From contig JAERSV010000041.1 of the NCBI GenBank assembly GCA_016845345.1, positions 1 to 44,853 on the forward strand: a DNA stretch of 44,853 nucleotides, written 5' to 3'. Below are positions 40,437-44,853 of the stretch, piece after piece. Source of the stretch: Methanobacteriota archaeon (GTDB lineage Archaea; Thermoplasmatota; Poseidoniia; Poseidoniales; Thalassarchaeaceae). Made by a program: the position numbers and the translations under genes. Numbering within the stretch: position 1 is the stretch's first letter; each line of letters opens with the position of its first letter. The notes below the pieces were generated by a model. It worked only from the letters and a program-made list of their open reading frames with translations. It was not told where the DNA came from and did no database searches.

Positions 40437-43376
40437 ATGCGTTCAAATATCAGGCTTCGTGCATGTGCAACGGCCTTCACTTTCTTGATGTTGTTTTCAA
40501 GTATTTTGGTGTTATTAGTTCCAACAACTTTTGCAGTAAGTGATACCCGAACCTCACACACATATGTAGAGCAGTTTGGAGCAGGTTTTGATGAAACAAT
40601 CATTGCTACTGCGAGTAGCCAATTAGATGTTCCAAGAGATCTTGAGTTCCACCCAAACCCATCACGGCAGAACGAATTATGGGTTGTTAATCGTGCAACT
40701 GATAGTATTACAATTATCTCAAATGCAGGCCAGTCTGGCCAGTCAAGTCAGAATAGGCAAGATGCTTATGGGTACCATTTCATGGAAGAGGTTTCAGCCC
40801 TTGCTTTTGGCCAATCTCATTCTGAATTCGATTACATTTTCGCCACATCTCAAGAGACACGCAATACGTACAATGGGCAGGCTGCTGCAAACAATTTCAT
40901 GGGGCCAGCATTGTGGCCAGGTTCGCTCTCCCACTTTGCCATGGAGAATCAAGCAAACTCAAGGTTGGGAAGTCACTTAGATATGTTACACGAGAGTCCT
41001 AATGGAATGGGTATTGCACACGATTCCGGAAATGCTTACTGGTACAATGATGGATATTATGGAGAGTTAGTATATTATGATTTCAATAACGACCATGATA
41101 CTGGTGGAGACGACCATGATGATGGGGTTGTACGACGGTATGTCGAAATCACACCAACTCGAAATGCAAATATTCCAGGCCACATGATTTTAGACAAAGC
41201 GAATGGCATTCTCTATATCTCTGATACTGGAGCAGGTCGAGTTCTCTGGGTCAACACAGACGACACAACGACCACTTCAACAAATATCATGGGTTCTAGT
41301 ACACAGATGGATCCTGTGCTAACTGAATACAGTGAGATTAGAGGCGTTGAATGGGGCGTTCTTGCAACTAGTCTCTCAGCCCCTTCTGGAATAGCACTTC
41401 ATGGTGATACTCTCTTTGTTTCCCAAAACTCAAATGGAAAAATTAGTGCTTTTGACTTAGCAACTGATGGTAAAAGTGCCACTTTAATGCAAACAGTTGA
41501 CACAAATGCGAATTCAATTATGGGTCTTGAAGTCGGTCCTAATGACAAATTGTGGTATGTTGATGCAGCGTTGAATAGAGTGGTAAGATTAGATCCATTC
41601 CCTGACTCAGATTCTGATGGTACCCGTGATAGCCTTGACAACTGTCCAGATATTGCAAATCCTGGTCAGGAGAACCACGATGGCGACTCGATGGGTGATG
41701 TGTGTGACCCTGATGATGACAATGATGGTATTCTATCAGACTTGAGTGATGCTGACGACTGTCCTTTCGGAGAAACAGGTTGGACTTCAACCCCTACAAC
41801 AGACCATGATGGAGATGGTTGCAAAGATGACCGCCCTGAGGACCTTGATGACGACAACGATGGAATCAGCGATGGTATGGATGATTGCTCTAAGGGAGAG
41901 TTGGGATGGATTAGTAATTCATCTTCAACTGATTATGACTCAGATGGTTGTCGTGATGCTACAGAAGACCTTGATGATGATGATGATTTCATCTGTGATG
42001 GCTCAACTGCCGTATCTGGCTGTGTAGTTGGATGGCCACAATTTGACCGATGCCCTACAAGTCCTCTTTCATTTAGTTCAACACCTTCTAACGACGCTGA
42101 TAGAGATGGTTGTGAAGACAACGGTGAAGACACTGATGATGACGATGATGGATTCAGCGATTCAGAGGATGGTTGTTCTAACGTGGTTGGTACTGCTACT
42201 TCAGGTGAAAACAAAGGCTGTCCAGATGGTGATGGTGATAGTTGGGCAGACATAGAGGACGACTATCCTACAGATGCAACGCAATGGCGTGATAGTGACG
42301 AGGATGGTTATGGCGACAATATTGACGGCACGGATGGAGATTGGTGTCCTTTGCAAGAGGGTTATTCAACCATTGATCGGCTTGGATGCCTTGATTTTGA
42401 CGAAGATGGATACTCCAACCCTTCAACAGTTTGGACAACAGATGACGGTGCCGATGCATTCCCTGGTGACAACACGCAGTGGAGTGACTCTGACTTAGAT
42501 GGTTATGGAGATAACCCTGCACCAGCGAATATGGCTGACATTTGCCCGACTGAATATGGCACCAGTACAGAGGATAGACTTGGATGCCTCGACACTGACG
42601 AAGATGGTTGGTCCGATGAAGGAGATGACTTCGAATATGACCCAACCCAATGGTTAGATTCAGACGATGATGGTTATGGCGACAATTTAGCACCAGCGAT
42701 AACTCCTGACGATTGTGTAAATATCTGGGGTAACTCAACTCTAGACCGTTTAGGTTGTGTGGATAGTGATGGCGATGGGTGGTCTGATGAGGGAGACGCG
42801 TATCCAAATCACAAATTACTGTGGACAGATATTGATGGGGATAATTACTCTGACCAAACGGGCACAAACCTTTCTGATGATTGTCCAGAAGTCGCGGGCA
42901 CCTCGACAAAAGATAGGCTTGGATGTGTTGACACCGATGGTGATGGTTGGTCTGACGCGGCTGACTACTATCCACAAGATGCCGAACGGCATATCAAGAG
43001 TCAACTGCCAATGATTATTCTCATTTCTGTTTTGATTGCTGGTTTAATCGGCGTTTCTACTCTCATGATTATGCGTCGGAAATCGGATGATTCCTCACAA
43101 GCACTTGGCCAACTAATGGCGGCTCCGCCACCACCAATGGGCGCGACTCCGCCACCGATGGGTGCTTTCGATGCACCACCTCCACCTGCGCTTGTTGCAC
43201 CGCCACCAATGGACACCGCTCCACCTCCGGTTGTTGAAGCCCCACCGCCGCCAGCACCTGTGTCAGAGCCGGTACAACAAGGCCCCCCTCCAATTCCTGC
43301 TGAAGGTTTGCCCACAGGGTGGACTCAAGAGCAATGGAATTACTACGGGCAAGAATGGCTTGACAACAACAGTTGA
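40437..43376 (+). CDS. large secreted surface protein: NHL-like propeller, TSP3 calcium repeats, membrane anchor, Pro-rich tail
   Basis: The 979-aa protein has a signal peptide (to about residue 33, ending T-F-A). A beta-propeller-like region (about 35-385) follows with L-D-V-P-R-D-L-E-F-H-P-N and G-I-A-L-H-G-D-T-L-F-V-S units. About a dozen TSP3-type Asp-rich repeats (388-848) carry D-x-D-G-D-G-Y-G-D and C-P-x-x-x-G-x-S-x-x-D-R-L-G-C cores. One membrane helix lies at 855-881. The cytoplasmic tail is Pro/Ala-rich and ends in G-W-T-Q-E-Q-W-N-Y-Y-G-Q-E-W-L-D. The repeats should rigidify on Ca2+ binding. It is a likely envelope or attachment protein. Confidence 0.88.
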   Translation: MRSNIRLRACATAFTFLMLFSSILVLLVPTTFAVSDTRTSHTYVEQFGAGFDETIIATASSQLDVPRDLEFHPNPSRQNELWVVNRATDSITIISNAGQSGQSSQNRQDAYGYHFMEEVSALAFGQSHSEFDYIFATSQETRNTYNGQAAANNFMGPALWPGSLSHFAMENQANSRLGSHLDMLHESPNGMGIAHDSGNAYWYNDGYYGELVYYDFNNDHDTGGDDHDDGVVRRYVEITPTRNANIPGHMILDKANGILYISDTGAGRVLWVNTDDTTTTSTNIMGSSTQMDPVLTEYSEIRGVEWGVLATSLSAPSGIALHGDTLFVSQNSNGKISAFDLATDGKSATLMQTVDTNANSIMGLEVGPNDKLWYVDAALNRVVRLDPFPDSDSDGTRDSLDNCPDIANPGQENHDGDSMGDVCDPDDDNDGILSDLSDADDCPFGETGWTSTPTTDHDGDGCKDDRPEDLDDDNDGISDGMDDCSKGELGWISNSSSTDYDSDGCRDATEDLDDDDDFICDGSTAVSGCVVGWPQFDRCPTSPLSFSSTPSNDADRDGCEDNGEDTDDDDDGFSDSEDGCSNVVGTATSGENKGCPDGDGDSWADIEDDYPTDATQWRDSDEDGYGDNIDGTDGDWCPLQEGYSTIDRLGCLDFDEDGYSNPSTVWTTDDGADAFPGDNTQWSDSDLDGYGDNPAPANMADICPTEYGTSTEDRLGCLDTDEDGWSDEGDDFEYDPTQWLDSDDDGYGDNLAPAITPDDCVNIWGNSTLDRLGCVDSDGDGWSDEGDAYPNHKLLWTDIDGDNYSDQTGTNLSDDCPEVAGTSTKDRLGCVDTDGDGWSDAADYYPQDAERHIKSQLPMIILISVLIAGLIGVSTLMIMRRKSDDSSQALGQLMAAPPPPMGATPPPMGAFDAPPPPALVAPPPMDTAPPPVVEAPPPPAPVSEPVQQGPPPIPAEGLPTGWTQEQWNYYGQEWLDNNS

Positions 43377-43423
43377 TGTTGTAACCTCAACTACACCTGC
43401 TGTGAAGTAATGCAGGGAATTTG

Positions 43424-43432
43424 TTTATTATA
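43424..43432 (+). promoter_or_regulatory. TATA box, leaderless promoter of the small membrane protein gene
   Basis: TTTATTATA ends 21 nt before the ATG at 43453, so transcription would start very near the start codon. The same TTTATTATA string is repeated twice in the tandem duplication downstream. Confidence 0.55.
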
Positions 43433-43452
43433 TTCACAATAGATGGGATACC

Positions 43453-43839
43453 ATGGATGAAGAAGGGGTACCCGATGCAACTGCCCCAAGACCAATTATT
43501 CTAAGAGATGTTGATTCAGTAGAAGAAGCTCTTGAGCCAAAACAAGATAAAATTAATATTCTTGGTTTTATGGGTGGATTTGTAACTCCTCCTGCATTAT
43601 TTGTGCTTTTATGGGGGCTTTGGTACATTGGCGAGTTCGTATTTGGGGAGTCTATTTTTCTCTGGCTTTTTATGCTTTGTTCAGGGGTTTGTATTTGGCC
43701 AACTGCAGGCATCATTATTACAACAACGGCCTATAAGAAAGGGAATTCCGAAGAGGCAATTGGGGCACTTTTTGCTTTCATACTTTGGTTTTTTATTATA
43801 GGCATCCCCTGGGTCCGTTTCTTTGGATTTTTATTATAG
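43453..43839 (+). CDS. small multi-pass membrane protein, C-terminus altered by tandem duplication
   Basis: The 128-aa protein has an acidic soluble N-terminus (about 35 residues) and three hydrophobic helices (about 42-60, 68-90 and 106-122). A 38-bp tandem duplication ends the gene. Read without the second unit the protein would end ...F-I-I-G-I-P-V-A-T-L, with a stop near 43860. The duplication (not a multiple of three) instead yields ...G-I-P-W-V-R-F-F-G-F-L-L. The sequence has no recognised family. The final residues may therefore be recent. Confidence 0.65.
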   Translation: MDEEGVPDATAPRPIILRDVDSVEEALEPKQDKINILGFMGGFVTPPALFVLLWGLWYIGEFVFGESIFLWLFMLCSGVCIWPTAGIIITTTAYKKGNSEEAIGALFAFILWFFIIGIPWVRFFGFLL

Positions 43840-43847
43840 GCATCCCC
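43783..43847 (+). repeat. 38-bp-offset tandem direct repeat
   Basis: A 27-bp segment (CTTTGG, one variable base, then TTTTTATTATAGGCATCCCC) occurs at 43783-43809 and 43821-43847 with one mismatch. The offset is 38 bp. Each copy contains a TATA-like TTTATTATA, so the event also duplicated a possible promoter element for the downstream SDR gene. Confidence 0.8.
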
Positions 43848-43881
43848 GTGGCCACCTTGTAGATTCACCTTGAACAGCATC

Positions 43882-44853
43882 ATGGCTTTATCTCATGGTG
43901 TAAAGCCAACCTCAATGACCGAGGCTCTTCATGTCGTGACCGGCGCTTTTGGTTACTCTGGGCGATGGATTGCTCACCGCCTTCTTGAGAAGGGTGTGCG
44001 TGTGAGAACTCTGACCAACGCGATAGGCAGGGACGACCCTTTTGATGGCAGGGTCGAGGTTCATCCGATTGATTTTGAAAACCATGAGGCATTGGTTGAA
44101 TCACTGCGAGGAGCAGAAGTTCTGTACAATACTTACTGGGTTAGGTATAATCATCATAGCAAAAACTTTGACCACGGAATTGCTGTTGAAAATAGTAGAA
44201 AATTGTTTGCTGCTGCAGCCGAAGCAGGGGTTGAAAGAATCATTCATTTCTCGGTGGCTCATCCAGATAAAGCACCAGATTGGACTTACTTCCGTGGCAA
44301 GGTTGCGGTGGAAAAAATTCTCAACGAGTCTAGTCATTCCTACGCTATTCTCAGGCCAACTGTATTGTTTGGTGGGGGGAGGAATGTGCTGATCAACAAT
44401 ATTGCGTGGATGCTTAGGAAATTCCCGGTGTTCGGGGTGTTTGGCATGGGTAACTATCCTATCCAACCAGTACACGTGAAGGATGTTGCAAGGATTGCCG
44501 TAGAGCAAGGAGAGTTGCGAGAAAATGTGACAATTGATGTTACGGGTCCTGAAACCTTCCGCTACAAAGAGTACATCGGGCTAATGGCGAAATCAATGGG
44601 TTTGCGTAGGATAATACTTCCAATACCCTCATTGGTTGGTTGGATGTTTGGAAAATTCCTTGGAGTGATTTTGCAAGATTTAGTAATCACAAGAGCGGAG
44701 ATTAAGGGATTGAAACGCGGCTTGATGGCATCCGATGAAGAGCCGCGCGGGGTGCTCAAATTCTCAAAATGGATTGCTGAGCACGGGAGTGAATTTGGTA
44801 ACCGGTATCAGAATGACTTGAAAGAGCGGAAATATCGATTAACCAAGAAAAAT
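43882..44853 (+). CDS. NAD(P)-binding SDR/NmrA-like (NDUFA9-type) oxidoreductase, partial at the window end
   Basis: The frame runs from the ATG at 43882 for 324 codons to the window edge without a stop, so the C-terminus is missing. It has the Rossmann motif T-G-A-F-G-Y-S-G (GxxGxxG) near residues 20-27. I-I-H-F-S-V-A-H, the R-G-K-V-A-V-E segment and L-R-P-T-V-L-F-G-G follow, then P-I-Q-P-V-H-V-K-D-V-A. This is the atypical extended SDR layout of NmrA and complex-I subunit NDUFA9-like proteins. The substrate is unknown. An ATG at 43915 is an alternative start, immediately before the core. A TATA-like string in the duplicated repeat lies about 45 nt upstream. Confidence 0.85.
   Translation, partial: MALSHGVKPTSMTEALHVVTGAFGYSGRWIAHRLLEKGVRVRTLTNAIGRDDPFDGRVEVHPIDFENHEALVESLRGAEVLYNTYWVRYNHHSKNFDHGIAVENSRKLFAAAAEAGVERIIHFSVAHPDKAPDWTYFRGKVAVEKILNESSHSYAILRPTVLFGGGRNVLINNIAWMLRKFPVFGVFGMGNYPIQPVHVKDVARIAVEQGELRENVTIDVTGPETFRYKEYIGLMAKSMGLRRIILPIPSLVGWMFGKFLGVILQDLVITRAEIKGLKRGLMASDEEPRGVLKFSKWIAEHGSEFGNRYQNDLKERKYRLTKKN

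Noticed and set aside
42268-42975. A 235-codon minus-strand frame within the TSP3 repeat region
   Set aside because: It is an antisense shadow of the Asp-rich repeats, giving His/Leu/Arg-rich nonsense.

Overview
The window looks like a chromosomal segment of a planktonic euryarchaeon, most likely Marine Group II (Candidatus Poseidoniales). That placement is an inference. It rests on archaeal-type information genes (ribosomal protein L21e, RNA polymerase subunit Rpo4/F, a DUF655 protein, KsgA/Dim1, Pus10), an archaeal-type CDP-alcohol transferase and cis-prenyltransferase for isoprenoid lipids, several TATA boxes about 25 nt upstream of start codons (leaderless transcription), and four very large or repeat-bearing secreted or surface proteins with Fn3-like, beta-propeller and thrombospondin-type-3 (TSP3) calcium repeats. 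No tRNA, rRNA, CRISPR array, insertion sequence or integrase was seen. No gene-free stretch exceeds 300 bases.

Layout. 1-5.6 kb: a small zinc ribbon, an unknown helical protein, a 1048-aa surface protein with a strongly charged cytoplasmic tail, and an overlapping pair of CDP-alcohol phosphatidyltransferase and AK6/Fap7-like kinase. 5.7-10.3 kb: a stand-alone RAM-domain protein, a Ca2+/H+ antiporter, a rhomboid protease overlapping an MtaD-like deaminase, and a DnaJ variant with only one zinc site. 10.3-16.2 kb (minus strand): AIM24, Pus10, DUF971 and an RND/MMPL exporter. 16.5-20.4 kb (plus strand): the conserved archaeal run L21e-Rpo4-DUF655-KsgA, followed by an unknown coiled-coil/zinc-ribbon protein, a 2Fe-2S ferredoxin and a 56-aa membrane protein. 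20.5-25.9 kb: CorA, a CPCC-motif protein, a probable multi-histone-fold protein, an M24 peptidase, an HD hydrolase and phosphoglycerate kinase. 26-34.4 kb: an orphan DNA methyltransferase, a small-molecule-type methyltransferase, a 1191-aa beta-propeller/TSP3 surface protein, a phosphohexomutase and a frameshifted TSP3 surface protein. 34.4-40.3 kb: RidA, a DUF354 protein, a LURP-one-like protein, a NUDIX-RHH pair with a palindromic operator candidate, a membrane zinc-ribbon protein overlapping head-to-head with a HEXXH protein that has a basic tail, and UppS. 40.4-44.9 kb: a 979-aa TSP3 surface protein, a small membrane protein altered by a 38-bp tandem duplication, and an NAD(P)-binding SDR that runs off the end.

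How the genes fit together. The segment is housekeeping backbone with cell-surface investment. Polyprenyl-phosphate synthesis (UppS), a phosphohexomutase and a DUF354 glycosyltransferase-like protein could glycosylate the sequon-rich surface proteins. Ca2+ handling (antiporter, TSP3 repeats) and Mg2+ uptake (CorA) also recur. The least explained items are the triple histone-fold candidate at 21923-22720, the HEXXH protein with a lysine/arginine-rich tail at 38218-39342 and its overlapping divergent partner, and the RHH gene with an adjacent perfect 17-bp palindrome.
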